NCBI RefSeq assembly: GCF_900142475.1
Contig: NZ_FRAY01000004.1
Location: 62,001-126,000 of the forward strand
DNA: 64,000 nt
Direction of reading: 5' to 3'
Source: Fibrobacter sp. UWH4
Lineage (GTDB): Bacteria; Fibrobacterota; Fibrobacteria; Fibrobacterales; Fibrobacteraceae
Shown here: one piece after another, positions 14,902 to 23,672 of the stretch
Layout of the letters: each line of letters starts with the position of its first letter
Numbering within the stretch: position 1 is the stretch's first letter
The notes under the pieces: generated by a model
What the model was told of the DNA's origin: nothing
Databases searched by the model: none
The model's input: the letters and a program-made list of their open reading frames with translations, nothing else
Translations under genes and position numbers: made by a program

Positions 14902-17900
14902 CTAACGGTCAGAGGATGACGCGGCAGAAGAATTCAAGTTTTTCACCACCGTCGAATCAGCCTTGATCACCGCAAAGGCGCGGAATTCCTTGAGCGCCTT
15001 TTCGGCGAGTTCCACGGCATTTCCCTTACCGAGTTCAATCACGACTTGCAGCGGCGAGCCGCCCATGATGCGCATGGGGAACTGCGTATTCGCATACATC
15101 TCGCTGATGATTCGCGGATCGGGCGGCGGAAATTCCACGAAGGTGGCCGCAAGCATTCCCTTGCGCTGTACCAGGCCCTGAATGCGGAGCCGCCCCGCCA
15201 AGAGCCCGATTTCGGTCACCAGCAGCAACATCTTGGCGGCTTCGGGCACAGGCCCGAAACGATCCGCGAGTTCCTGCGCAAGCCCTGCAATTTCGTCGGT
15301 ATGCGTTACGCGTGAAATCCGCTGGTACATCGAAATTCGAGTGAGACCATCTTGAATGTAGTCTTCGGGGAGGTAAGCGTCTACGCCGAGTTCCACACGG
15401 GGTTGAATCGGCTTTTCGGACGGACCGCCGCGCAGCTGTTCCACCGCCTCGCGCACTAGGCGCACATAAGTTTCAAAGCCCACTTCGGCAATAAAGCCGT
15501 GCTGTTCCTGGCCGAGCAAGTTGCCTGCCCCGCGGATTTCCAAGTCACGCATGGCCAGCTGATAACCGCTACCCAAATCGGTAAACTGTTCAAGCGCCTT
15601 CAGGCGGCGCATCGATTCCGCCGAGATTTCGTTCTTCGCGGGAATCACCAAAAGCGCCTTTGCAAGCACACTGCTGCGGCCCACGCGCCCACGCATCTGG
15701 TAAAGCTGGCTAATGCCAAAGTGATGCGCGTTCATGATGATAATGGTATTCGCATTCGGAACATCCAAGCCCGATTCAATAATGCTCGTGCTGACGAGGA
15801 TATCGAACTTACGCGAAATAAAGGCTTCCATCGCATTTTCGAGGTCGCGGTCGTTCATCTGCCCGTGGGCAATACCGATGTGCGCTTCAGGCACGAGCTG
15901 TTCAATATCGTCCGCCAGTTCATAAATGCTTTGAACGCGATCGTTCACAATGAACACCTGGCCGCCACGGGCCAGTTCGTCTTCAATGGCCTGCTTAATC
16001 ACCATGTCGTCGCGCTTCATGAGCTTGGTTTCAACCGGCAGGCGGTTCATGGGCGGCGTATTAATCAGCGAAATATCGCGCACGCCCGTCATGCTCAAGT
16101 GGAGCGAACGCGGAATCGGTGTGGCACTCATGCTGAGCGTATCGACCGCGAGGCGCATTTCACGCAGTTTTTCCTTCTGCTTCACGCCAAACTTTTGTTC
16201 TTCATCGATGATTAAAAGGCCCAGATCCTTGAACTGGTTCTTTTCGGAAAGCAGGCTGTGCGTACCGACCAAAATGTCAACCTTGCCTTCGCTCACCTGC
16301 TTGAAAATTTCCTTCTTTTCCTTGGCGCTCTTGTAGCGGTTCACTAGCGCAATGTTCACGCCGAAACCGGCAAATCGGTCCATGAAGTTTTCGTAATGCT
16401 GGGCCGCCAAAATGGTCGTCGGCACCAGGAGCACCACCTGCTTCTTGCTCACCACGCACTTGAACGCCGCACGCATGGCGACTTCGGTCTTACCAAAGCC
16501 CACATCGCCACAAATCAGGCGGTCCATCGGGCGGCGCGATTCCATATCGCGCTTGATATCTTCGGTAGCCTTCACCTGGTCGGGTGTCGGGTCGTATTCA
16601 AAGGCGTCTTCAAATTCTTTCTGCAGCTTGCCATCGGGCGGGAAATCGAAGCCTTCCACCAGTTCGCGCTTGGCATAAAGTTCCACCAGTTCGCGCGCAA
16701 TCTGAATGACCTTTTTCTTGACGCGCTCCTTGAGGTTTTCCCAGGCCTTGCCGCCCAATTTATCCAACTTGGGAGGGGTTTCTTGCGTGTCGAGGCGTTC
16801 AATCTTCTGCAAGTCCGCTACAGGGAACTTGAGTTTGTCTCCGCCGGCGTATTCCAGCAAGGCACAGTCAACCATGCCGCCGTTCACGTTCACACGCACA
16901 AGCCCCAAGTACTTGCCCACGCCGTGATCTTCGTGCGAAACGAAATCGCCGCGGTTCAGCGATTCTATCATCAGGGCGCTTGAAACGGAGCCCGCTATTT
17001 TGCGTTTACGGGTCTTGTTCGAATGACGGTTGAAAATGCGGGTTTCGGTCAGGAAGGCGATTCCGTCATCTTCGAGCCAGAAGCCTTCGGACATGTTGCC
17101 GACAATGTAGTCTTCGACCGGCAAGCCCTCGAGCATCTGCTTGATGCGCCCAAGCGCACCCGCCGTCGGAGCCACCACGTAAACGGTTCCGCCGCGGGCG
17201 GTAAATTCCTCGATTTCCTTGGCCACGGAATCGGTTCCGTTCGACGAGAAATCCTGCGGTTTGCAATTCAGCTCATGACTGTTGCCGTCGTTGAGCTGCA
17301 CGCGGGAAACATCCATCGAGGTACGGCCCACAAACTGGCGCAAAAGTTCGCCCATCTTGAACCAGGTATGCGCCGGGTCCACCGCTTCGGTATCGACCTC
17401 GCGAACTTCCCTGAAGGTGTTCTCGCAGTTCACATAATACCTAGCCGCATTCTCAGACAAAAGCGAAAGTTCTTCAAACACCAACGAAGCCTTCGGCAAA
17501 TAGTCAAGCAAGCTGGAATTCAGCGTCTGGTAACGCCCGCGGTGCCACCAGAGCCCCGAAAGGTCGCCGTTGTAGCAGGCGGCCTCATGTTCCTTGACGG
17601 TAAACTCGCCCATCGGGAAAAGCTTCACCGACTTCATGGTCTCTACGGAACGCTGCGAGAAAATGTCGAAGCTACGGATTGATTCAATCTCGTCGCCAAA
17701 GAATTCGATACGGATCGGATGCGGGTACAGAAGGCAGTTTACGTCGACAATGCATCCGCGAATGGAGAACTCGCCCACCCCCGAAACCACAGGCTGTTCC
17801 ACGAATCCGTGATCCAGGAACCAGGGGCGAAGCGACGAAGGCTCGGCAACACCGCCCACCTTGAGTTCAAGGCAATCCTTCATCACCGTATGCGGTGCCG

Positions 17901-18288
17901 GAAGCCGCATCAGGAACGAATCCAGCGGACAAACCGTTACAAAAGGATTCGCGCCCTCTACATCGCGGAAAAACTTGAGGCGTTCTTCGACAACGCCTTC
18001 GAACGGCACCTTCTTTTCGTAAGGTTTCAAGCCAATCGACGGGAAAAACCGGACAAAATCTTCGCCCAGCAACCCTTCCAGATTTTCGACCCAGTTCTCG
18101 GCGCTCTTGTAATCCTTGGCCACCACCAGAATCGGGTTCGGCTTTTTAAGGAACCGTGAGGCCACCATCATGGCTGCTGCCGGGACCGTCGCCCCGTTTA
18201 CATGAATTGCGCCCCCTTCAGCCTTGCTGAAGAGGTTGAGCGTTTCGCTACGGGCAAACGTAATAAATTCTGAAAGGGATTCTATCAC
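14902..18288 (-). CDS. mfd: Transcription-repair coupling factor
   Basis: An 1128-residue DNA translocase that removes RNA polymerase stalled at lesions and recruits UvrA. Domain order is normal: a UvrB-like N-terminal module, an RNA-polymerase interaction module (D-F-V-S-H-E-D-H-G-V-G-K-Y), and a RecG-like helicase with Walker A (G-D-V-G-F-G-K-T), D-E-E-Q, S-A-T-P-I-P-R-S and Q-M-R-G-R-V-G-R-S. The C-terminal TRCF domain follows. The start is GTG at 18288, with no Shine-Dalgarno but a CTATTTTTGG box ending 4 nt upstream, so it may be leaderless. A short Ser-rich tail ends the protein. Confidence 0.97.
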   Translation of the reverse strand: MIESLSEFITFARSETLNLFSKAEGGAIHVNGATVPAAAMMVASRFLKKPNPILVVAKDYKSAENWVENLEGLLGEDFVRFFPSIGLKPYEKKVPFEGVVEERLKFFRDVEGANPFVTVCPLDSFLMRLPAPHTVMKDCLELKVGGVAEPSSLRPWFLDHGFVEQPVVSGVGEFSIRGCIVDVNCLLYPHPIRIEFFGDEIESIRSFDIFSQRSVETMKSVKLFPMGEFTVKEHEAACYNGDLSGLWWHRGRYQTLNSSLLDYLPKASLVFEELSLLSENAARYYVNCENTFREVREVDTEAVDPAHTWFKMGELLRQFVGRTSMDVSRVQLNDGNSHELNCKPQDFSSNGTDSVAKEIEEFTARGGTVYVVAPTAGALGRIKQMLEGLPVEDYIVGNMSEGFWLEDDGIAFLTETRIFNRHSNKTRKRKIAGSVSSALMIESLNRGDFVSHEDHGVGKYLGLVRVNVNGGMVDCALLEYAGGDKLKFPVADLQKIERLDTQETPPKLDKLGGKAWENLKERVKKKVIQIARELVELYAKRELVEGFDFPPDGKLQKEFEDAFEYDPTPDQVKATEDIKRDMESRRPMDRLICGDVGFGKTEVAMRAAFKCVVSKKQVVLLVPTTILAAQHYENFMDRFAGFGVNIALVNRYKSAKEKKEIFKQVSEGKVDILVGTHSLLSEKNQFKDLGLLIIDEEQKFGVKQKEKLREMRLAVDTLSMSATPIPRSLHLSMTGVRDISLINTPPMNRLPVETKLMKRDDMVIKQAIEDELARGGQVFIVNDRVQSIYELADDIEQLVPEAHIGIAHGQMNDRDLENAMEAFISRKFDILVSTSIIESGLDVPNANTIIIMNAHHFGISQLYQMRGRVGRSSVLAKALLVIPAKNEISAESMRRLKALEQFTDLGSGYQLAMRDLEIRGAGNLLGQEQHGFIAEVGFETYVRLVREAVEQLRGGPSEKPIQPRVELGVDAYLPEDYIQDGLTRISMYQRISRVTHTDEIAGLAQELADRFGPVPEAAKMLLLVTEIGLLAGRLRIQGLVQRKGMLAATFVEFPPPDPRIISEMYANTQFPMRIMGGSPLQVVIELGKGNAVELAEKALKEFRAFAVIKADSTVVKNLNSSAASSSDR

Positions 18289-18292
18289 GCAC

Positions 18293-18302
18293 CCAAAAAT
18301 AG
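18293..18302 (-). promoter_or_regulatory. TAnnTTTG-type box before mfd
   Basis: Minus strand CTATTTTTGG ends 4 nt before the GTG start of mfd (spacer GTGC). It is identical to the boxes before hemL and the sirohaem gene. Confidence 0.42.
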
Positions 18303-18308
18303 AAAAAA

Positions 18309-19067
18309 CTATTCTTTGGCGGCTCCGCGAATCAACATCAACTGAGCAGGAACATAAGCGAGCCAGATCATATTATTCGCAATGCACGAAATCAGCTGAA
18401 GTACACTATGGTCTTCACCAGAAAGCATCGACAAACCGACAAGAACATCCCCTATAAAGAAAGCTACTACACCCCAGCGGATAAAGAGAGCGTTCTTCTT
18501 TGGGAAATAGGCCTTACGGGGAGCCAGAATACCGACAACCATCGAGGTGATGACAAAACCGCCATAGACAAGCACTTCGGCAACAATAGCGCCGATGATT
18601 CCTGCGACAGCGAGTCCGGCAAAAAGAGCCGCGAGGGCAACGATAATCCAGAACACCTTCGGGAAACTCTTGTCTTGTTCGTCTTGACGGGTATGCCTGT
18701 AAATGAGAATCGTCTGGAACACCATGAAAAAGCCTATGCCGAGTACCGTACTCAAAGACCCGTTATCGGGGAAAATGATATTGAACACACTGAATCCGAA
18801 ATCAGCCAGTAGCGAGAAGCAATAGGCCAGGCGCAGAAAACGTCCATCGCGAGCACAAAAGGCCCTATTCGCCATAAGATAGGCAAGAACAGTCAGGCAC
18901 GACGACATGACAAACTTCGTAATATACTGCATCTGCCCTGCCGCAGAAATGCACCGCCCCACTGCGCCGCATGTATAGAAATCGTACCAATCCTTACCGA
19001 TTGTGATGCAAAGGAATGCCAAAAGTATGGCGAAAAAGATTTTTTCCAAATTTGTTCGTATAAGCAT
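18309..19067 (-). CDS. Multi-pass membrane protein, possibly YhhN/lysoplasmalogenase-like
   Basis: A 252-residue protein with about eight hydrophobic segments. The C-terminal half (F-F-I-G-D-V-L-V-G-L-S-M-L...N-M-I-W-L-A-Y-V-P-A-Q-L-M-L-I) resembles the YhhN/TMEM86 family, in which a G-D-x-L motif and a terminal Y-x-x-A-Q-x-L helix are typical. Those proteins include lysoplasmalogenases that cleave vinyl-ether lipids. The match is by eye and partial, so the function is tentative. CTATTGTTGG ends 4 nt before the ATG, which again suggests a leaderless start. It lies 20 bp upstream of mfd on the same strand. Confidence 0.45.
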   Translation of the reverse strand: MLIRTNLEKIFFAILLAFLCITIGKDWYDFYTCGAVGRCISAAGQMQYITKFVMSSCLTVLAYLMANRAFCARDGRFLRLAYCFSLLADFGFSVFNIIFPDNGSLSTVLGIGFFMVFQTILIYRHTRQDEQDKSFPKVFWIIVALAALFAGLAVAGIIGAIVAEVLVYGGFVITSMVVGILAPRKAYFPKKNALFIRWGVVAFFIGDVLVGLSMLSGEDHSVLQLISCIANNMIWLAYVPAQLMLIRGAAKE

Positions 19068-19186
19068 GAGCCAACAATAGCAAAATAAAGGGGGCCTAAA
19101 ACAGGTTTTGTCACAAAAATGTCAAAAAAAATGTTTATCTTTGTATCGTCTAAAATTTTTAGTATAAAACAAATTTCTACTAGACT

Positions 19187-19248
19187 GGAGATGCCCTGTC
19201 ATCCTGGAGCCTCAACGAGGCGATAGGACCGTCGGGCATGACAGGCTG
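19187..19248. repeat. Dispersed palindromic repeat upstream of parE
   Basis: GGAGATGCCCTGTCATCCTG opens a block that ends CGGGCATGACAGG. The ends are related to the GGAGATGCCC...GGGCATGACA elements at 26054-26083 and 41389-41418, and the CTGTCATCCTGGAGCC core resembles the in-gene copies at 9036 and 9275. The parE start lies 25 bp downstream, so the element forms part of its leader or promoter region. Confidence 0.6.
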
Positions 19249-19272
19249 GAAAAAAGAGAGTTTCTAATTACT

Positions 19273-21117
19273 ATGGCAGCAGCAAAGTATACCGAAGACA
19301 GCATTAGAACACTGGAATGGAACGAACATATCCGTGAACGTCCGGGTATGTACATCGGCAAGCTCGGCGACGGCAACAGCCCAGACGACGGCATTTACGT
19401 GCTGGTGAAAGAAATTATCGACAACTCCATCGACGAATTCGTGATGGGTGCCGGCAAGCAGATTATTATTGACATCGAAGACCACAGCGCCCGCGTACGT
19501 GACTACGGCCGCGGCATTCCGCTGGGCAAGGTCATCGACTGCGTATCGAAGATTAACACCGGCGGTAAGTACGACTCCGAAGCCTTCCAGAAATCCGTGG
19601 GCTTGAATGGTGTGGGTACCAAGGCGGTGAACGCGCTTTCGACCAAGTTTATCGTGAAAAGTTTCCGCGACGGCCGCGTCAAGGAAGCCGAATTCAGCAA
19701 GGGCAAGCTTGTCCGCGAAGAACGCGAGAAGAACACCACCGAAAAGAACGGTACCGAAATCTATTTCGAACCGGACGCTAGCATTTTCAAGAATTTCCGA
19801 TTCTTGCCTGGCTACATGGAAGAAAAGGTCTGGAACTACGCCTACCTGAACAACGGGCTTTCGCTCGTGATGAACGGCAAGACCTACAACAGCCCGAACG
19901 GGCTCCTGGACCTGTTGCAGAACCACGTGGACGATTCTATCCGTTACCCGGTGGCTCACTTTAAGGCAAACGATATCGAAGTTGCCTTTACCCACGGCAA
20001 CCAGTACGGCGAGCACTACTACAGCTTTGTGAACGGCCAGCATACCACCCAGGGCGGCACGCACCAGCAGGCCTTCCGCGAAGGCATTGTGAAAGGCGCC
20101 CGCGACCACTTCAAGAAGGACCTGGACCCGGCCGACGTGCGCAACTGCATTATCGGCGCCATCTCCGTGCGAATCCAGGAACCGGTTTTCGAATCGCAGA
20201 CCAAGACCAAACTCGGCTCGACAACGGTCGCTCCAGGCGGCGCCCAGCTGCGTACCTGGATTGTAGACTACGTGGCCTCGCAGCTCGACAACTACTTGCA
20301 CAAGAACCCCGAAACCGAAAAGGCACTTTTAAACCGCATTACGCAGAACGAACGCGAACGCAAGGAAATCGCGGGCATCAAGAAGCTTGCGAACGACCGC
20401 GCGAAAAAGGCGAACCTGCACAACCGCAAGCTCCGCGACTGCAAGATTCACCTGACCGACACGAAGAACGCCTTGAACCGCGAAACCATGATCTTCATTA
20501 CCGAAGGTGACTCTGCATCGGGTTCCATTACCAAGGCCCGAAACGTGCAGACGCAGGCCGTGTTCAGCTTGCGCGGTAAGCCGCTCAACAGCTTCGGCAT
20601 GACCAAGAAGGTGGTATACGAAAACGAGGAATTCAACCTGCTGCAGCACGCACTCGATATCGAAAACGGTCTTGAAAACCTCCGCTACGACAAGGTGATT
20701 ATCGCGACCGATGCCGATGTGGACGGTATGCACATTCGCCTTTTGCTGATGACCTTCTTCTTGCAGTTCTTCCCCGAGCTGGTGGAACAGAAGCACCTGT
20801 TCATTCTGCAGACGCCGCTTTTCCGCGTGCGTAATAAGCAGGTGACCAAGTACTGCTACGACGAAGTGGAACGCGACAAGGCCGCCAAGGAAATCGGCAA
20901 GACCGGTCTCGAAATCACTCGATTCAAAGGTCTCGGTGAAATTTCTCCGGAAGAATTCGGCCAGTTCATCGGTGAAGACATGCGCCTCGAAACGGTGGTG
21001 CTTCCGCCCGATGCCTCGTTCGGCAAGATGCTCGCCTACTACATGGGCAACAACACGCCGCAGCGTCAGGACCACATCGTGCAGAACCTCCGCGCCGAAG
21101 CCGTGGAAGAACTGTAA
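19273..21117 (+). CDS. parE: DNA topoisomerase IV subunit B
   Basis: A 614-residue type IIA topoisomerase ATPase subunit. The N-terminal GHKL site is visible ([33 protein letters not shown]). The central transducer contains the Q-T-K-T-K-L-G-S segment, and the Toprim domain has [11 protein letters not shown] and [10 protein letters not shown], ending with R-F-K-G-L-G-E-I. The length and the Y-T-E-D-S-I-R-T-L-x-W-x-E-H-I-R start match ParE of Bacteroidetes more than GyrB. With ParC (not in the window) it decatenates chromosomes. No parC follows, and a terminator ends the gene. Confidence 0.93.
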   Translation: MAAAKYTEDSIRTLEWNEHIRERPGMYIGKLGDGNSPDDGIYVLVKEIIDNSIDEFVMGAGKQIIIDIEDHSARVRDYGRGIPLGKVIDCVSKINTGGKYDSEAFQKSVGLNGVGTKAVNALSTKFIVKSFRDGRVKEAEFSKGKLVREEREKNTTEKNGTEIYFEPDASIFKNFRFLPGYMEEKVWNYAYLNNGLSLVMNGKTYNSPNGLLDLLQNHVDDSIRYPVAHFKANDIEVAFTHGNQYGEHYYSFVNGQHTTQGGTHQQAFREGIVKGARDHFKKDLDPADVRNCIIGAISVRIQEPVFESQTKTKLGSTTVAPGGAQLRTWIVDYVASQLDNYLHKNPETEKALLNRITQNERERKEIAGIKKLANDRAKKANLHNRKLRDCKIHLTDTKNALNRETMIFITEGDSASGSITKARNVQTQAVFSLRGKPLNSFGMTKKVVYENEEFNLLQHALDIENGLENLRYDKVIIATDADVDGMHIRLLLMTFFLQFFPELVEQKHLFILQTPLFRVRNKQVTKYCYDEVERDKAAKEIGKTGLEITRFKGLGEISPEEFGQFIGEDMRLETVVLPPDASFGKMLAYYMGNNTPQRQDHIVQNLRAEAVEEL

Positions 21118-21141
21118 AATCACCGATTTTTACGAACTTGA

Positions 21142-21164
21142 AGCCCGCTCAAGGCGGGCTTTTT
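21142..21164 (+). terminator. Terminator of parE
   Basis: AGCCCGC pairs with GCGGGCT across TCAAG, followed by TTTT, 25 bp after the parE stop. The T tract is short, but AGATTTTTTAT follows. Confidence 0.85.
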
Positions 21165-21239
21165 AGATTTTTTATCTCAATTTTTATATATTTTCACTAC
21201 AAATTAAGACACTTTTTGGGAATTGAAAAGGAGAACAGG

Positions 21240-21887
21240 ATGAAAAAAGCGTTTTTGGGCGCATCCATGGCATCTATGGCGATTCTTGCGGCTTGCGGCG
21301 ACAGCGATAGTGGAACCTCCACTGCGGCATCGGAACCGCTGCCCGAAGGCATTGTGAAGACCGTGAGCGAACTCGGAGTATGCAACAAGGCCGGTGAAAC
21401 CCAGCAGGTTCTCGCCACGGGAAGCTACTACCGCTGCGAAAACGGCGAATGGGTCGAAATCGGCTGGGAAAAAGATAAGCAGGTTTCCTCTAGCAGTGTT
21501 CGCCGCGACGAGACCGCCAGTTCCAGTTCGAAGGCCGTTTTCAACGAAGACGACGCCATTGTCACTCCCAAGAGTTCCTCGTCCATCGACGAAGAAAGTT
21601 CATCCTCCGAATTCGACGAAGATTCCAGTTCCAGCGAAGATTCGGCAGACTCATCAACTGACAGTTCCTCCTCCGAGGCAGACGAGGAATCCAGCTCCAG
21701 CGAAGAAGAAAGTTCTTCCTCCGAGGCAGACGAGGAATCCAGTTCCAGCGAAGAAGAAAGTTCTTCCTCCGAGGCAGACGAAAATTCCAGCTCCAGCGCC
21801 GCGGAAAGTTCTTCCTCCGAGAATGACGAGGAATCCAGTTCCAGCACCGCTGAAAGTTCCTCTTCCGAAGAAAACGACGAACTTTAA
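21240..21887 (+). CDS. Ser/Glu-repeat lipoprotein
   Basis: Start at 21240 follows AAAAGGAGAACAGG. The 215-residue product has a lipoprotein signal (MKKAFLGASMASMAILAAC). A short domain with a Y-Y-R-C-E-N-G-E-W motif follows, of the type repeated in the large TIGR02145 protein at 35947. The last 120 residues are only Ser, Glu, Asp and Ala, in 16-residue units based on S-S-S-S-E-A-D-E-E. This tail is acidic and disordered. It might be a glycosylated or ion-binding stalk. The DNA repeats (48 bp) would be prone to slippage, so length could vary between strains. Confidence 0.72.
   Translation: MKKAFLGASMASMAILAACGDSDSGTSTAASEPLPEGIVKTVSELGVCNKAGETQQVLATGSYYRCENGEWVEIGWEKDKQVSSSSVRRDETASSSSKAVFNEDDAIVTPKSSSSIDEESSSSEFDEDSSSSEDSADSSTDSSSSEADEESSSSEEESSSSEADEESSSSEEESSSSEADENSSSSAAESSSSENDEESSSSTAESSSSEENDEL
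21664..21855 (+). repeat. 48-bp tandem repeat, four copies
   Basis: Four consecutive 48-bp units, each starting GTTC(C/T)TCCTCCGA and each encoding 16 residues, run in frame through the lipoprotein gene, followed by a partial fifth unit. Units 1 and 2 are almost identical, while 3 and 4 have diverged (A-D-E-N and E-N-D-E variants). Confidence 0.85.
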
Positions 21888-21932
21888 ATTCCTGTTCCAA
21901 CAAAGTCCGGACAGGCACATTCCATAAATAGA

Positions 21933-21967
21933 TCCGCCAGCATCTGTTTGATTGCCGGCGGACTTTT
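21933..21967 (+). terminator. Terminator of the Ser/Glu-repeat lipoprotein
   Basis: TCCGCC-A-GCA pairs with TGC-C-GGCGGA with a single internal mismatch, followed by CTTTTT, on the plus strand. Confidence 0.75.
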
Positions 21968-21973
21968 TATACA

Positions 21974-22000
21974 GAAAACCCGCCGAAGAAAATCGGCGGG
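21974..22000 (-). terminator. Terminator of the Ig-like lipoprotein
   Basis: Minus strand CCCGCCGA-TTTTCT-TCGGCGGG, a perfect 8-bp stem followed by TTTTCTGTAT, serving the convergent gene at 22034. Confidence 0.8.
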
Positions 22001-22033
22001 CCAAGGAGTTAAAAGGTTCCCTTTCTGAGGAAC

Positions 22034-23320
22034 TTATTCAATGGTATACTTCACAGATCTTGCACCGGCGATATCGGCTTCTACGCCATCGTCATTCACC
22101 GGAAGAACGATGTAGTAAACATCCGTAACACTCGAGGAGAAGTCATCCAGGTCGATCCTGTAGGTCGTGTCCGCCGTGCTGGTATAGAAGGCGAAATCGT
22201 TGACCAGGTTCGTCTTGAGGTAGATGTTGTAGCGATAGACGTCGCCCTTAGCCTCGTTCCAGGAAAGGTGAATGTAATAGGTGTAATCCGGATCTTCCGT
22301 AATCTTGAGGCCATCGACATTACCCGGTCTTGCACTGCTACTCGTAAAACCGCCACCAACCGTAAAGGAGGCGCTCACCGTCGAAGATGAGCCATCTACG
22401 GAATAAACCGTACCGCGGACACTGTAGGTTGCACCCTTGGTCCACTTTTCGGTATACGGAGAAACGGACACAGTACGCTTGTCGCTGCTCAGGGCGACAG
22501 TCACCAGGACATCGTTACCGCCCTTCGTGACAGTCCACTTGGAAACATTGACCGAGTCGGCTTCCAGTTCGGCGGCAAAGGTGAAGGTCACGTCGGAAAC
22601 CGTATCGATTTCGGAAGTGTTGTCAGCCACCTTGACGATCTGGGCTGCAGTCTTCACGAGATTGATCGCCCCCACGTTGATCAGGTCGCCAGACCTATAG
22701 GAGGCGCCACCGATAGGATGCACTGCATCGCCCACATACTTCTTGGAGTCGATGAGTTCCTGGCCCACGGAAATGGCGATTTCTACACCTTCGGGAAGGT
22801 TGTCGAAGGTGTATTCACCCTTGTCGTTGGTCTGGGTAGAAAGTTCGCTCGGAACGAACTCCGGGGGCAGGTTGGCGTAAACGGTAACCTTCGAAGCGGC
22901 ATTCAGCTTGCCCTTGTCGTCGTTATACAGGACGATACCCTTGGCCAGCACGCCGGACTTGTACATCGGGACCGTCTGGACGACATCGCCCACGCGCGGA
23001 ACATCGCCCTGGCCCTGTTCGGCAAGAGTCACCTGCGTATGAACGGTGGCGTAACCATCCTTGGATACCTGGAAGCTGTGGTCGCCCAAGGCACGCTTTT
23101 TCCACACGGAACGGCCCAGGGAGTCGCCCACAACCGCCTTGTCGTCGGTCACGGAATAGACTGTCGCACCGGAAAGAGCAGCTCCGGAATGGTTGTCCAC
23201 CACCATGATGGTAATGTTGCCTTCGGCCTTTGCATCGTCGTTGGTGTTGGTGACGGTGCTATCGCAAGCTGCAAGCAAGGCAGCCGCTGTAACTAAAGAA
23301 AATGCATATTTCAAACGCAT
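22034..23320 (-). CDS. Surface lipoprotein with CarboxypepD_reg-like and Ig-like domains
   Basis: A 428-residue lipoprotein (signal MRLKYAFSLVTAAALLAAC) with a strong GAGGAGGACAA site. The mature part starts with a carboxypeptidase-regulatory-like beta sandwich (N-I-T-I-M-V-V-D-N-H-S-G-A-A-L-S-G-A-T-V). A second prealbumin-like unit follows (T-N-D-K-G-E-Y-T-F-D-N-L-P-E-G). Next comes a Big_5/SbsA-like Ig domain (D-T-V-S-D-V-T-F-T-F-A) and a C-terminal fibronectin-III-like part (Y-Y-I-H-L-S-W-N-E-A-K-G-D-V-Y-R-Y-N-I-Y). All are extracellular structural folds, so an adhesive or scaffolding role at the cell surface is likely. Confidence 0.75.
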   Translation of the reverse strand: MRLKYAFSLVTAAALLAACDSTVTNTNDDAKAEGNITIMVVDNHSGAALSGATVYSVTDDKAVVGDSLGRSVWKKRALGDHSFQVSKDGYATVHTQVTLAEQGQGDVPRVGDVVQTVPMYKSGVLAKGIVLYNDDKGKLNAASKVTVYANLPPEFVPSELSTQTNDKGEYTFDNLPEGVEIAISVGQELIDSKKYVGDAVHPIGGASYRSGDLINVGAINLVKTAAQIVKVADNTSEIDTVSDVTFTFAAELEADSVNVSKWTVTKGGNDVLVTVALSSDKRTVSVSPYTEKWTKGATYSVRGTVYSVDGSSSTVSASFTVGGGFTSSSARPGNVDGLKITEDPDYTYYIHLSWNEAKGDVYRYNIYLKTNLVNDFAFYTSTADTTYRIDLDDFSSSVTDVYYIVLPVNDDGVEADIAGARSVKYTIE

Positions 23321-23555
23321 TTGTCCTCCTCATAAAAATACAAACAAAATATAACAAAAAAAAGCACAAAATCAAAGAAGCGATTCGGACTTTTTGTTTA
23401 TTTCGTCTATACGAACTTGAGGAGAGTCAGGAGAACGGCGCTGAAAGCCAGAATGTACTTGACTGCGAAGTCAAAGAAAAAGAGTTCATTTTTTTCTTGT
23501 ACAGCTATGTTCTTGATTTTCATGCCTTAAATGTATGTTTTGTCAACCCTTAATT
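23321..23555. other. Intergenic region without a supported gene
   Basis: This spacer holds the AT-rich promoter region of the lipoprotein at 22034 (about 23325-23370). A short minus-strand open stretch (about 23412-23520) translates to a hydrophobic F-A-V-K-Y-I-L-A-F-S-A-V-L-L-T-L-L segment but has no ATG, GTG or TTG in a usable place, so I do not call it a gene. Confidence 0.4.
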
Positions 23556-23587
23556 AAAGAGACGGAAATCACACTGAGATTTCCGTC
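23556..23587 (-). terminator. Terminator of the SulP gene
   Basis: Minus strand GACGGAAATC pairs perfectly (10 bp) with GATTTCCGTC over a 7-nt loop, followed by TCTTTAATT, about 85 bp after the transporter stop. Confidence 0.7.
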
Positions 23588-23610
23588 ACATTAAGAATGT
23601 TCGGCAAGTT

Positions 23611-23658
23611 CTGCACTGGATCCCGTCCCCCCCCCTTCAAGGGTCCAGGATGACAGGC
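23611..23658. repeat. Dispersed repeat downstream of the SulP gene
   Basis: A block with a run of nine C residues, then AAGGGTCCAGGATGACAGG. The GGATGACAGG end is shared in reverse orientation with the CCTGTCATCCTGG elements at 19187 and in the sirohaem gene. Confidence 0.5.
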
Positions 23659-23672
23659 TGCGGTGCGCGGGA

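Noticed and set aside
23412-23520. Small hydrophobic minus-strand peptide (F-A-V-K-Y-I-L-A-F-S-A-V-L-L-T-L-L)
   Set aside because: Coding-like but without ATG, GTG or TTG and without a ribosome binding site, so not called as a gene.
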